A stretch of 64,000 bases of DNA from UMGS1370 sp046957575 (GCA_046957575.1 JBKUOG010000003.1:80048-144047); one strand, 5' to 3'. Counted from the first letter of the stretch, positions 15,520 through 24,650 are shown. Numbers and translations: made by a program. The notes: generated by a model not told the origin, from the sequence alone.

Positions 15520-16809
15520 TCAAACCTGCTTTTCCCCAACCCCATCAATTGCCTTGCCAATGTCATGGCGCATATACTTGTTGGCAAAATCGATCCAGTT
15601 AGTTGCTTCATAGGCATTCTTTCTGGCTTCTTTTAAGTCTCTGCCAGTGGCGGTAACACCTAAAACCCTGCCGCCATTTGTTACCAGACGGCCGTTTTCG
15701 TCAAATCTGGTTCCTGCGTGGAACACATAGTAGCCGTCTTTCTCTTTGAAGGTTTCCAGGCCTTTTACTTCAAAGCCCTTTTCATATTTTACCGGATACC
15801 CCTCAGAAGCCAGCACCACGCAGACTGCCGCATTGTCTTCAAATTCCAGATCAATCTGGTCAAGTGTGCCGTCTACACAGGCTTCAAATACTTCCACAAT
15901 ATCATTTTTCATGCGGGGAAGGACTACCTGGGTCTCCGGATCGCCAAATCTGGCATTGTATTCCAGAACCTTCGGGCCTTTTTCCGTCAGCATCAGGCCA
16001 AAGAAAATAATTCCCTGAAAGGTTCTTCCTTCTGCCTTCATGGCATCTACGGTCTTCTGGTAAATGTGTTCTTTGCAGAATGCGTCGATTTCTGCTGTAT
16101 AGAAGGGGCTTGGAGAGAAGGTTCCCATACCGCCTGTATTTAATCCGGTATCTCCGTCTCCCGCTCTCTTATGATCCTGGGCAGAAGTCATAATTTTAAT
16201 GGTAGTTCCGTCTACAAAAGACAGAACGGACACCTCGCGGCCAGTCATAAACTCTTCTACCACAATCCGGTCGCCTGCAGATCCAAACTGCTTATCTAAC
16301 ATTAAGGTTTTAACGCCTTCTTTTGCCTCTTCCCTGGTATTGCAGATTAACACGCCTTTTCCAAGTGCCAGGCCGTCTGCCTTTAACACGATTGGCATAT
16401 CAGCAGTTTCCAGGTATGCAAGAGCGTCTTCCGGACTGTTAAACGTCTCGTATGCTGCTGTCGGAATGTTGTATTTTTTCATTAAATCCTTGGAAAATGC
16501 CTTAGAGCCTTCCAGAATCGCCGCATTTTTTCTTGGGCCGAATACTCTTAAGCCTTCTGCCTCAAATACATCTGCAATGCCGCCAACCAACGGATCGTCC
16601 ATGCCGATAACCGTCAGGTCGATTTCTTTTTCTTTGGCAAAGGATGCCAGCTTATCAAACTCCATGGCGCCAATGGACACGCATTCGGCAAATTCTGCAA
16701 TGCCGGCATTTCCAGGAGCGCAATAAATTTTATCTACTTTCGGACTCTGGGCCACTTTCCATGCAATGGCGTGTTCCCGTCCGCCGCTTCCTACGATTAA
16801 TACCTTCAT
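15520..16809 (-). CDS. purD: Phosphoribosylamine--glycine ligase
   Basis: GAR synthetase joins glycine to phosphoribosylamine using ATP, step two of de novo purine synthesis. The 429 residues start with the MKVLIVGSGGREHAIAW dinucleotide-like fold. They continue through the ATP-grasp domain with LKADGLALGKGV and GLMLTEKGPKVLEYNARFGDPETQ, which carries the metal-binding Glu and Asn. Length is normal for the family. It is the last gene of the purE-M-N-D run, 12 bp after purN, and its stop lies next to a degraded gene. Confidence 0.97.
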   Translation of the reverse strand: MKVLIVGSGGREHAIAWKVAQSPKVDKIYCAPGNAGIAEFAECVSIGAMEFDKLASFAKEKEIDLTVIGMDDPLVGGIADVFEAEGLRVFGPRKNAAILEGSKAFSKDLMKKYNIPTAAYETFNSPEDALAYLETADMPIVLKADGLALGKGVLICNTREEAKEGVKTLMLDKQFGSAGDRIVVEEFMTGREVSVLSFVDGTTIKIMTSAQDHKRAGDGDTGLNTGGMGTFSPSPFYTAEIDAFCKEHIYQKTVDAMKAEGRTFQGIIFFGLMLTEKGPKVLEYNARFGDPETQVVLPRMKNDIVEVFEACVDGTLDQIDLEFEDNAAVCVVLASEGYPVKYEKGFEVKGLETFKEKDGYYVFHAGTRFDENGRLVTNGGRVLGVTATGRDLKEARKNAYEATNWIDFANKYMRHDIGKAIDGVGEKQV

Positions 16810-16821
16810 AATGAACTCTCC

Positions 16822-17409
16822 TTACTGATTGGCAATCATGTTGATAGCCTGGGGCAGAATGATCCACTCTGCTTCCTCCATTACCCGGCGCTGCAGGATC
16901 TCAGGGGTGTCTCCTTCTTTGACCTCTACTGCCTTCTGAAGGATAATGGGGCCGGAATCCACGCCTTCATCTACATAGTGAACCGTTGCGCCGGTAACCT
17001 TTACCCCGCGCTTTAAAGCTGCTTCGTGAACCTTTAATCCGTAATATCCCACGCCGCAGAAAGATGGAATGAGGGATGGATGGATGTTGATAATCCGGCT
17101 GCGGTATTTTTCAATCATAGATGCCGGAATGGTTACCAGAAATCCTGCCAGGACAATCAGATCCAGGTCATATTCCTCTACTTTTTCCAAAAAGGCTTCA
17201 TTAAAAGTCCCTCTGTCCGGAAAATCTTTTGGAGACAGGCATACTGCCTCGATTCCGGCCTTTTTCGCCCGCTCTAATGCGTAAGCATTCTGATTGTTGC
17301 TGATCACAACCCGAATTTCGGTATTGGTAATTTTTCCGGTTTCAATAGCGTCTATAATCGCCTGAAGGTTGGTGCCGCCTCCGGACACCATTACGCCGAT
17401 TTTCAGCAT
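16822..17409 (-). CDS. purN: Phosphoribosylglycinamide formyltransferase
   Basis: PurN transfers a formyl group from 10-formyl-THF to GAR, step three of purine synthesis. The 195-residue protein has the N-terminal VSGGGTNLQAII phosphate loop, the catalytic Asn-His pair in INIHPSLIPSF (about 107-117), and the Asp in DEGVDSGPI. The loop reads CGVGYYGLKVHEAAL where many relatives have GxxxYG-like sequence, so nothing is missing. Its start overlaps the purM end by 7 bp, consistent with translational coupling. Confidence 0.97.
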   Translation of the reverse strand: MLKIGVMVSGGGTNLQAIIDAIETGKITNTEIRVVISNNQNAYALERAKKAGIEAVCLSPKDFPDRGTFNEAFLEKVEEYDLDLIVLAGFLVTIPASMIEKYRSRIINIHPSLIPSFCGVGYYGLKVHEAALKRGVKVTGATVHYVDEGVDSGPIILQKAVEVKEGDTPEILQRRVMEEAEWIILPQAINMIANQ

Positions 17410-18434
17410 AACGTCACTCCCTTTTCTCCTGCTTCGATGGAACCGATTACATAAGGAGTATCTCCTGCTTTTCTCATGGCTTCCATAGCAGTCTCCACAT
17501 CTGCCGGATCAACTGCTACAATCATACCGATACCCATGTTATAGGTGTTGTACATCATCTGCTCTTCAATCTGGCCTTTTTCTGCCAGCATCTTAAAGAT
17601 AGGAGGAACTGGATAGCTGTCTTTCTTGATCACAGCTCTGGTGCCGTCTTTTAACATACGCGGAACATTCTCATAGAATCCGCCGCCAGTAATATGGCTG
17701 CAGGCCTTTACCTTTACGCCTGCTTCTTTTACATTTTTCAGAGCTTTTACATAAATACGGGTCGGAGCAATCAGAGCTTCGCCAAGGGTTTTTCCAAGCT
17801 CGTCATAGTATGTATTTAATCCCTCTTTGGTCAGTTCCTTTTCAAATACTTTACGGACTAACGAAAATCCGTTGCTGTGAATGCCGGTAGATGCCATGCC
17901 AATGAGAACGTCTCCAGCAGCCAGGTTTTCGCCGGTAATTAAATCTTTCTTATCGACAATTCCAACTGCAAATCCAGCCAGGTCATACTCATCTTCCGGA
18001 TAGAAACCAGGCATTTCTGCAGTCTCGCCGCCGATTAAGGCTGCTCCTGACTGCTTGCATCCGTCCGCTACGCCGCTTACGATGGTTGCAATTTTTTCCG
18101 GATAGTTTTTGCCGCAGGCAATATAGTCCAGGAAAAATAATGGCTCGCCGCCTGCACAAGCTACATCGTTGACACACATTGCCACGCAGTCGATTCCTAC
18201 AGTATCATGTTTATCCATAATAAAGGCCAGTTTTAATTTGGTTCCTACGCCGTCTGTTCCGGATAATAAGGTCGGCTCTTCCATCTCTTTAAAAGAATTT
18301 AAAGAAAACGCGCCGGAAAATCCGCCCAGTCCGCCTAATACTTCTGGACGCATAGTTCCCTGAACAAATTTTTTCATTAATTCTACTGACTTGTATCCTG
18401 CCTCAATATCAACTCCAGATTTCTTGTAATCCAT
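17403..18434 (-). CDS. purM: Phosphoribosylformylglycinamidine cyclo-ligase
   Basis: AIR synthetase closes the imidazole ring of FGAM with ATP, step five of purine synthesis. The 343-residue product has LLSGTDGVGTKLKLAF near 60, ALIGGETAEMPGFY and SHITGGGFYENVPR segments typical of the family. The frame can be extended four codons to 18446, but a GGAGG site six bases before the ATG at 18434 favours the shorter form. It lies 45 bp after purE. Confidence 0.96.
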   Translation of the reverse strand: MDYKKSGVDIEAGYKSVELMKKFVQGTMRPEVLGGLGGFSGAFSLNSFKEMEEPTLLSGTDGVGTKLKLAFIMDKHDTVGIDCVAMCVNDVACAGGEPLFFLDYIACGKNYPEKIATIVSGVADGCKQSGAALIGGETAEMPGFYPEDEYDLAGFAVGIVDKKDLITGENLAAGDVLIGMASTGIHSNGFSLVRKVFEKELTKEGLNTYYDELGKTLGEALIAPTRIYVKALKNVKEAGVKVKACSHITGGGFYENVPRMLKDGTRAVIKKDSYPVPPIFKMLAEKGQIEEQMMYNTYNMGIGMIVAVDPADVETAMEAMRKAGDTPYVIGSIEAGEKGVTLC

Positions 18435-18491
18435 AACTTCCTCCATTGTAAATTCCTGATACGATTGACGGTTCTGCTTTTAATCACTTTA

Positions 18492-19010
18492 TTACTTCTT
18501 CATCTGTGCCAAATACTCTTTGTATCCGATTTCATCCAGTTTTTCTGCCTTTTTTTCTACATCGCTTTTTAACTTTGCAGAATACTCTTTCAGTCTGCCA
18601 AGCAACGCTGCGTCAGAAGTTGCCAGAATCTTTGCTGCCAGAATACCGGCATTGGCGCCGCCATTGATTGCGACGGTTGCTACCGGAATACCAGACGGCA
18701 TCTGAACGATGGAATATAAAGAATCTACGCCGCCCAGATCAGAAGTCTTCATGGGGATTCCAATTACCGGCATAGGGAAAATAGCGGCACACATACCTGG
18801 AAGATGGGCTGCCTTTCCTGCTCCTGCAATAATAACCTGAAAGCCTTTGCTCTCTGCTGATTTTGCATATTCAAAAAATACGTCCGGCTCTCTGTGGGCA
18901 GAAATAATCGTCATTTCAAACTCTACGCCCAATTCTTCTAGTACCTCTGCCGCTTTTGCCATAACCGGCATATCTGAGTCACTTCCCATTACAATTCCAA
19001 CTTTTGCCAT
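18492..19010 (-). CDS. purE: N5-carboxyaminoimidazole ribonucleotide mutase (class I PurE)
   Basis: PurE interconverts N5-CAIR and CAIR in purine synthesis. The 172-residue product shows GSDSDMPVM near the N terminus, SAHREPD with the catalytic His, and AGAGKAAHLPGM, all class I marks. An open frame reaches back to 19058, but AAGGAGGAG sits just before the ATG at 19010, giving the usual start MAKVGIVMGSDSD. It is the first gene of the pur run and has its own promoter 110 bp upstream. No purK was seen in the window. Confidence 0.96.
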   Translation of the reverse strand: MAKVGIVMGSDSDMPVMAKAAEVLEELGVEFEMTIISAHREPDVFFEYAKSAESKGFQVIIAGAGKAAHLPGMCAAIFPMPVIGIPMKTSDLGGVDSLYSIVQMPSGIPVATVAINGGANAGILAAKILATSDAALLGRLKEYSAKLKSDVEKKAEKLDEIGYKEYLAQMKK

Positions 19011-19120
19011 GTGTGCTCCTCCTTTTTCTGGTGCTTGACCTGGATTCATAATTTCCATGAATGTTTTTAATAAGTTTTTCTTATAAGTATGTTTTATGAA
19101 TTAAATCTCACTTATTAATT

Positions 19121-19149
19121 ATAATACTAGGTTTTAAATCTGCCGTCAA
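19121..19149 (-). promoter_or_regulatory. Promoter of the purE-M-N-D operon
   Basis: On the minus strand TTGACG (19149-19144), 17 bp, TATTAT (19126-19121). It lies within 10 bp of the stop of the upstream aminopeptidase gene, so the pur genes can be transcribed separately. The leader down to purE holds short ACTTATAAG and ACTTATTAA repeats that could be operator half sites. No guanine, PRPP or ZTP riboswitch fold was recognised. Confidence 0.6.
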
Positions 19150-19157
19150 TAGGATTT

Positions 19158-21242
19158 TTAAGCTTCCAATGGTTCATTTAATTTTTCTGCTCCTGCCAGG
19201 GCAAAACGTCCGTTTTCAATGATAACCGTTTTCGTTCCGTCTGATCCGATGGCTGCAATCTCCCCCAGCTCGTCATAAGGAATGGTAATGTCGCAGTGAC
19301 AGTTAAAGTACGCCTGGGAAACATCGGTTTTTCTTAAAATAGACACTTCATTGTCCCTGGCAATGACTTCTTTTCCATCTGGATTGTACATGGGCGCATC
19401 TTCTGACCAGCTGTAGCAGGTATCTCCAACTGCGAAATGAGGCCCCATTTTTTCTACAATCAGAATCGGAAGTTTGTCAATAATTCCATATTTTTCTGCC
19501 ATTGCATAGGCAGTGGTATTGGTTCCGATGGCAAACTCGCCCAGAGGCAGGTTGTCATGGTTTCTCATAATGACCTGCTTTATCAGGGCTTTATTTTCCT
19601 CCGGATCTGCAAAATTATCGCACATATAACCGGTTACCCGTCCGTTTTTAAACTGAACGGATAAGTTTTTAAACTGGATGTCTCCAATGTATACGTTTTC
19701 CACAAACAGCTCTCCATCTGTGCCGGAAAGCAGCGGAGAAGTAAAGACTTCGCCGACTGGAATGTTAACATCTGCCACGCAGTTTTCAAAATTTGTCTGG
19801 GAAGCCGGATCCGTCAGGGTATGGAGATGCACCCGGATATCCGTCCGGTTATTTCCTCTTCCCTTTACGGTCACATATTCTGCCTTATCTAAGGCGTCGA
19901 TAATAACCTGCTGCATATCCCGGTATAATTCATAATCCAGGGTGTTGATTTTGATGATTTCCCCGAAAATCTCCGGAAACTGTTGCCCTATCTCCGGCTT
20001 TGGAAATGCAATAATGGTAAAGCTGGTTTCTTCGCCAGGCTGGTACTGATCCAAAATCTGCATATATTCATTGGAATAAGCAATACTGACCTCTTCCTGG
20101 TGGCGGCTCAGCGAAAGAGCCTCTTTTTTGTTAACCGGCGTAAATCCTGCTTCTCCAAATGTCTCCACCACAGCCGGACCTGCGTTTAATCTTGCCAGAT
20201 CCTTATACTCTTCCAGGGCGCTCTTGATGACCGAAAGTTTCCGTTCTTTTAACGCGGTTCCCATATAAATAGCGCTGTCGTAGCGGTGGTCATAATCATA
20301 CTGTTTATTAGGAGAAGTTCCGTAAAATCCCAGTTTCCGGTTGGGATTGCGGTTAATGGACTCTACTGCGGCCCGCAGGATGATTACGTCTTTTCCCATC
20401 TCTTTAAAATTGGAAATGGCCTTTTTTAACATCCGCTCAAATCCCAGTTCATAGCGGATGGATACGGTTTTCTTAATGGAAAGATCTCTTCCCATTACCT
20501 CAAAGCCTTTAGAAAACCCTTCTGTATAAGTATCGGCCATTTTATCAATGGTTTCCTGGGGAAGGCTGTTTAAAAATCCGGCTATCTGAAGTTCGGTATC
20601 AGAAATATACTCGCCGAACTGATACAGATACCTGAGATCGGAAAGGTCTTCGCCTGTAATAATATCTGCCGCAAAGGATAAAGAAGGATCCAGGGATTCC
20701 CTGGTGCGGTAGGACACAGTCTGATCCGCATAATCGCTGACAAACCAGTACAGCACGTCTTTTACTTCCTGGGCTTTCGGAATCCCTTCTTCAAATAAAT
20801 TGTAAATTTCAATAAACGTCTCGTTTAAGACGGTAATGTTCCACAGACGGCTCTCAAACGCATATACGATCTGCCCTCTGATTTCTGTATATAAAAACGC
20901 CAGAAGCGGGCCATACTCTTCTCCCAGCTTCTTTACCGCATAAGCAGGATTGGCGTAGCTTTCTTCATAATGATCCGGTAAAATATCTGCATAGAAGGAC
21001 TTATTTTCTTCTGCCAGTTCCTCCAGGCTGAACGAATGAATATATTTGCTGACTCCGGCCCGGTTCAGCTTTTCTGCCAGTTCCCCAATCCGGCCGATAA
21101 ATCCGGCAACGCCTGCAAAATAATCCCTGAACGGTTCTGTTACCGCCTGTTCATCTTTCATCTGGCGGATTCGTTCCAATGACAGTTCATATCGTTCTAA
21201 TACAGACTCATTTTCTTCTTTCCATAGTTCGCGGTAATCCAT
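19158..21242 (-). CDS. M29-type metallo-aminopeptidase with long N-terminal extension
   Basis: The C-terminal part (about residues 330-694) resembles family M29 aminopeptidases (AmpS/PepS/AII), cytoplasmic dinuclear metal exopeptidases. The marks are NCVADVNIPVGEVFTSPLLSGTDG, GEFAIGTNTTAY, and the HFAVGDTCYSW segment with its metal-binding His. The 694-residue length is well above the roughly 370-420 residues usual for M29; the first 300 or so residues are helical, acidic and unassigned. Longer relatives do occur in Clostridia. The gene is 4 bp from the DUF6142-like gene upstream and precedes the pur promoter, so it is probably the tail of the pyr-linked transcript. Confidence 0.8.
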   Translation of the reverse strand: MDYRELWKEENESVLERYELSLERIRQMKDEQAVTEPFRDYFAGVAGFIGRIGELAEKLNRAGVSKYIHSFSLEELAEENKSFYADILPDHYEESYANPAYAVKKLGEEYGPLLAFLYTEIRGQIVYAFESRLWNITVLNETFIEIYNLFEEGIPKAQEVKDVLYWFVSDYADQTVSYRTRESLDPSLSFAADIITGEDLSDLRYLYQFGEYISDTELQIAGFLNSLPQETIDKMADTYTEGFSKGFEVMGRDLSIKKTVSIRYELGFERMLKKAISNFKEMGKDVIILRAAVESINRNPNRKLGFYGTSPNKQYDYDHRYDSAIYMGTALKERKLSVIKSALEEYKDLARLNAGPAVVETFGEAGFTPVNKKEALSLSRHQEEVSIAYSNEYMQILDQYQPGEETSFTIIAFPKPEIGQQFPEIFGEIIKINTLDYELYRDMQQVIIDALDKAEYVTVKGRGNNRTDIRVHLHTLTDPASQTNFENCVADVNIPVGEVFTSPLLSGTDGELFVENVYIGDIQFKNLSVQFKNGRVTGYMCDNFADPEENKALIKQVIMRNHDNLPLGEFAIGTNTTAYAMAEKYGIIDKLPILIVEKMGPHFAVGDTCYSWSEDAPMYNPDGKEVIARDNEVSILRKTDVSQAYFNCHCDITIPYDELGEIAAIGSDGTKTVIIENGRFALAGAEKLNEPLEA

Positions 21243-21246
21243 TGTC

Positions 21247-21594
21247 TCAGCTCCTTATTCCTATCATAATCATAACCAGCCACGCAAAAACCAGAATTCC
21301 GCTTACCGGCAGACTGATTCTGGCCAGTATGTAATTTTTTTCCTTTTCGTGAAATGCATGGATGCTGTACCACAGTCCCAGCACAGAAAATACCAGACTG
21401 GAAAACCCAAATGCTCCGGCATACATACCGCTTTGGCCCTGCTCTTTGACTGTAATGTACATGGTTCCGGCAAATAAAATCAGCCCTGCGGCTGAGAGCC
21501 CCAGGGACCATTTACTGTGTTTTGCCAAAGGTTTCCGGATATAGGAAACCTTTTTCGGCTTATCTGGCTGTCCTTTTTTTCTTTTTCCTAACAC
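21247..21594 (-). CDS. Small three-helix membrane protein (DUF6142-like)
   Basis: The 115-residue protein has a lysine-rich N terminus (KRKKGQPDKPKKVSYIRKP) and three hydrophobic helices at about 28-48, 58-78 and 90-112. The KHSKWSLGLSAAGLILF start of the first helix matches what I recall of DUF6142. Function unknown. It overlaps the VanZ-like gene by 35 bp and is followed 4 bp later by the aminopeptidase gene, so the three are co-transcribed. Confidence 0.65.
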   Translation of the reverse strand: MLGKRKKGQPDKPKKVSYIRKPLAKHSKWSLGLSAAGLILFAGTMYITVKEQGQSGMYAGAFGFSSLVFSVLGLWYSIHAFHEKEKNYILARISLPVSGILVFAWLVMIMIGIRS

Positions 21595-22048
21595 GATGCT
21601 TACTCCTTACCATCTGTACTATCTGATACAGAATATAGCCAAACACTGCTCCTGATACATTCAGCATAATATCATCTACATCAAAACTTCCCACTTTAAA
21701 TACAAGCTGAACCGTTTCCACTGACAAGCTGAAAAAGAAACATATCAAAAAGGTGTTATACCATTTTTTGCTTCTGCGGCTGACTATGGGAAGGAAAAAG
21801 CCAGCCGGCAGAAACCCTGCAATATTGCCGATGACATTTAACAGAAAACTTTTGATTCCCACCACATCCCGGTATGTCCAGAATCTGCGGATCTCCTTAA
21901 ATAGTTCCAGATTATAGGCATAGGTGTCCTGAGGCCTGGTGGTTCTCCCGAACTCTTCCGCAAAGAACAGAAAATAGACCAGCAGGATCAGGTACGAAAG
22001 AAACAACACCCAGCCCAGCTTCTGGTTCTTTGTCGTATTTTTGATCAT
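21560..22048 (-). CDS. VanZ family membrane protein
   Basis: The 162-residue protein has about four membrane helices and the VanZ pattern: LNVIGNIAGFLPAGFFLPI at about 68-86, FSLSVETVQLVFKVGSFDVDDIMLNVSGAVFGY at about 105-137 (conserved Glu-x-x-Q and FDxxDxxxN). VanZ itself gives low-level teicoplanin resistance; most chromosomal homologues have no known role and there are no other van genes here, so resistance should not be assumed. It sits between the 49-residue gene downstream of pyrE and the DUF6142-like gene. Confidence 0.88.
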   Translation of the reverse strand: MIKNTTKNQKLGWVLFLSYLILLVYFLFFAEEFGRTTRPQDTYAYNLELFKEIRRFWTYRDVVGIKSFLLNVIGNIAGFLPAGFFLPIVSRRSKKWYNTFLICFFFSLSVETVQLVFKVGSFDVDDIMLNVSGAVFGYILYQIVQMVRSKHRVRKKKKRTAR

Positions 22049-22060
22049 GTAATGCCCCGC

Positions 22061-22210
22061 TTAAAATTCAATTTCTGATTTGCGCTTTAATAAAAGCGCT
22101 CCGTTGACAATGGCAACGATTCCAACCGCCAGTCCTGTGACGGCTGCAATGATCCCAATGGCAATGCTTCCTGCTCCTACATTGCGCATGGTTTTATATA
22201 CTCGCTCCAT
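22061..22210 (-). CDS. 49-residue single-helix membrane protein
   Basis: A short gene with a GGAAGGAG site eight bases before the ATG at 22210. The product is MERVYKTMRN, then a Gly/Ala/Ile-rich helix of about 28 residues (11-38), then a basic KRKSEIEF end. No family recognised. It fits between pyrE (36 bp upstream) and vanZ (12 bp downstream) without overlap, and codon use is like its neighbours, so it is probably a real small membrane protein. Confidence 0.65.
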   Translation of the reverse strand: MERVYKTMRNVGAGSIAIGIIAAVTGLAVGIVAIVNGALLLKRKSEIEF

Positions 22211-22245
22211 AACTTCTCTCCTTCCGGTCCTGCAAAATCCTGCTT

Positions 22246-22920
22246 CTATTTTGCCCCATACTGTTCATAATACGCATCAATCGCAGCTTTAATCGCATCG
22301 TCAATCACCACTTTGCCGCCGCACTCTCTGTTATACAGATATTCGGTAACTTCCTGCATGTTGACAATAGCTGCAGTTGGGAAACCGTACAGATCCTGAA
22401 TCTCTTCTAAGGCGCTCTTTTCGCCTTTTCCTCTTTCCATACGGTTTAAGGAGACAATTAACCCTTTGATTTCCACATTGCCCTGAGCCTTTAAAATTGG
22501 GAAGGTCTCTTCGATGGACTTGCCGGAGGTGGTAACATCCTCAATCACAACAACTCTGTCCCCATCTTTAATTGGGCTTCCAAGTAAAATGCCGGTATCC
22601 CCATGATCTTTTACTTCTTTCCGGTTGGAGCAGTATTTTACATCTTTTCCGTACAGTTCGCTGATTGCCATAGCAGTTGCAACACTTAACGGGATTCCCT
22701 TGTAAGCCGGTCCAAATAAAACGTCAAAATCCAGACCGTAGTTGTCGTGAATAGCTTTTGCATAATATTCACCCAGTTTGCGAAGCTGGGTTCCGGTTAC
22801 GTAAGCGCCTGCATTCATAAAGAATGGGGACTTGCGTCCGCTCTTTAATGTAAAATCTCCAAATTTTAAGACATTGCTGTCTACCATAAATTCGATAAAT
22901 TCCTGTTTGTACTGTTCCAT
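22246..22920 (-). CDS. pyrE: Orotate phosphoribosyltransferase
   Basis: PyrE adds PRPP to orotate to give OMP, step five of pyrimidine synthesis. The 224 residues contain the PRPP-binding motif VVVIEDVTTSGKSIEE (about 120-135) and LFGPAYKGIPLSVATAMA (about 70-87). Length is normal. It follows pyrD by 34 bp and ends the recognised pyr genes of this cluster; small membrane protein genes follow in the same direction. Confidence 0.97.
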   Translation of the reverse strand: MEQYKQEFIEFMVDSNVLKFGDFTLKSGRKSPFFMNAGAYVTGTQLRKLGEYYAKAIHDNYGLDFDVLFGPAYKGIPLSVATAMAISELYGKDVKYCSNRKEVKDHGDTGILLGSPIKDGDRVVVIEDVTTSGKSIEETFPILKAQGNVEIKGLIVSLNRMERGKGEKSALEEIQDLYGFPTAAIVNMQEVTEYLYNRECGGKVVIDDAIKAAIDAYYEQYGAK

Positions 22921-22954
22921 ATCTAAACCTCCATATTTAAGGACATGATTCTTT

Positions 22955-23857
22955 TTATCTCACCGCTCCGATTAATTCCCGGATGTCTTCAATCTGGTGC
23001 TTTCTCATGTAGCTTTCGATTCCTGCTGCAATCTCTTCCGTTGCATAAGGATTGTGGAAATTGGCGGTTCCCACTGCTACTGCAGAAGCTCCTGCTAAAA
23101 TAAATTCCATGGCGTCGTCGGCATTCATAATGCCGCCCATGCCGATAATCGGCAGTTTTACCGCCTGGGCTACCTGGTAAACCATCCGCACTGCTACCGG
23201 CTTTACGGCAGGTCCGGACATACCGCCGGTACGGTTTGCCACTGCAAAGGTTCTCTTATTGATGTCAATCTTCATACCGGTCAGGGTATTAATCAGGGAA
23301 AGCACATCTGCGCCGCCGGCTTCTGCTGCTTTTGCCATTACGGTAATATCCGTAACATTGGGGCTTAACTTCATAATTACCGGCTGTTTTGCATGTTTCT
23401 TCACTTCTCTGGTAATGGCCTCAACTGCCTTGGGATCCTGTCCGAACGCAATGCCGCCTTCTTTTACATTAGGACAGGAAATGTTGATTTCCAGCATATC
23501 CACTGACTCATCTCCCAGCCGCTCTACTACTTCGATGTAGTCTTCTGTGGTCTTTCCGCAGACATTGACAATAATTTTGGTGTCGTACTGCTTTAAAAAC
23601 GGAATGTCTCTTTTTACAAACACATCAATGCCTGGATTCTGTAATCCGATGGCATTGATCATGCCGCCGTAAGTCTCTGCAATACGGGGAGTCGGATTGC
23701 CCGGCCAGGGCACATTGGCAACGCCTTTGGTTACCACTGCTCCCAGCTTGTTTAAATCTACCATCTCGCCGTATTCCGCGCCGGAACCAAAGGTTCCGGA
23801 AGCTGTCATGACCGGATTTTTTAATTCTACTCCAGCCAGGTTGACTCTGGTATTCAT
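22955..23857 (-). CDS. pyrD: Dihydroorotate dehydrogenase class 1B, catalytic subunit
   Basis: PyrD (type 1B) oxidises dihydroorotate to orotate and passes electrons through PyrK to NAD+. The 300-residue protein has NISCPNVKEGG (about 126-136) with the catalytic-loop Cys, the FMN-binding VTKGVANVPWPGNPTPRI segment and GMGGIMNADDAMEFILAGA near the C terminus. Its ATG overlaps the pyrK stop by one base (TAATG), so the two subunits are translationally coupled in the expected pair. Confidence 0.97.
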   Translation of the reverse strand: MNTRVNLAGVELKNPVMTASGTFGSGAEYGEMVDLNKLGAVVTKGVANVPWPGNPTPRIAETYGGMINAIGLQNPGIDVFVKRDIPFLKQYDTKIIVNVCGKTTEDYIEVVERLGDESVDMLEINISCPNVKEGGIAFGQDPKAVEAITREVKKHAKQPVIMKLSPNVTDITVMAKAAEAGGADVLSLINTLTGMKIDINKRTFAVANRTGGMSGPAVKPVAVRMVYQVAQAVKLPIIGMGGIMNADDAMEFILAGASAVAVGTANFHNPYATEEIAAGIESYMRKHQIEDIRELIGAVR

Positions 23858-24633
23858 TACAGCTCCACCTCCTCTGCCCGGAAAACAGGACCATCTTTGC
23901 AGATTCTCTTGTTATGGACATGGGAATGTTCGTCTACGTCTTTTGACTTGCAGACGCAGGCCAGACACGCGCCGATGCCGCAGGCCATCTTCTCTTCCAG
24001 GGATAAGTAACACTCAATGTTGTTTTCTAATGCGTAAGCTTTGATTGCCCGAAGCATCGGGGTTGGGCCGCAGGCAAAAATCACGTCTGCTTCCAGGCCG
24101 TTTTCCCTGATTGCATCCATAACGTTTCCTTTTGTGCCCACGCTGTCGTCTTCTGTAGCAACGTATACGGCTGCATATGGTTCAAACTCTTCCTTTAAAA
24201 ACATAGCGGCATCCCGATAGCCAAGGACGGCCTGTTTTTCACAGTCCAGTTCTTTTGCCAGCTCCAGCATAGGAGGCACGCCAATACCGCCGCCGATTAA
24301 AAACGCCTTTTTTCCAGCCATCTGATCCAGTGGGAATCCATTGCCCAGGGGACCTAAAATATCAATGGAATCTCCTGTCTGATAATGAGAAAATTCTTCG
24401 GTTCCAGCGCCTGCCACCCGGTAAACCAGACGGATCCGGCCCTGTTCTTTTTCTACTTCGCAGAGACTGATGGGTCTTGGAAGCAGTTTTGCGCCGTCTT
24501 TGGAATATACGGAAACAAATTGTCCGGCTTTTGCCTGGGAAGCTACCGGCTCTGCGTCAATCCACATACTGTAAATGCCGTCTGCCAGTTTTTCCTGACT
24601 GGCCACGGATGCTGTTAATTTTACCTGTGCCAT
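23857..24633 (-). CDS. pyrK: Dihydroorotate dehydrogenase electron transfer subunit
   Basis: PyrK carries FAD and a [2Fe-2S] cluster and links PyrD to NAD+. The 258-residue product has an FAD domain (LLPRPISLCEVEK), an NAD domain (FLIGGGIGVPPML), and the C-terminal cysteine cluster in CGIGACLACVCK followed by a further Cys in RICKDGPVF. All four cluster cysteines are present. It starts 17 bp after pyrF. Confidence 0.97.
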   Translation of the reverse strand: MAQVKLTASVASQEKLADGIYSMWIDAEPVASQAKAGQFVSVYSKDGAKLLPRPISLCEVEKEQGRIRLVYRVAGAGTEEFSHYQTGDSIDILGPLGNGFPLDQMAGKKAFLIGGGIGVPPMLELAKELDCEKQAVLGYRDAAMFLKEEFEPYAAVYVATEDDSVGTKGNVMDAIRENGLEADVIFACGPTPMLRAIKAYALENNIECYLSLEEKMACGIGACLACVCKSKDVDEHSHVHNKRICKDGPVFRAEEVEL

Positions 24634-24650
24634 CGTTTCCTCCTGGTCGA

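Noticed and set aside
15279..15617. A 112-codon minus-strand frame over the end of purD
   Set aside because: It starts inside purD and is rich in Cys, Arg and Lys. Another frame in the same DNA looks more protein-like, though interrupted.
19011..19157. Purine riboswitch upstream of purE
   Set aside because: The conserved guanine, PRPP or ZTP core sequences are absent from the AT-rich leader.
21560..22048. VanZ as evidence of glycopeptide resistance
   Set aside because: There are no vanA/H/X or regulatory genes nearby; VanZ-like proteins are widespread without resistance.
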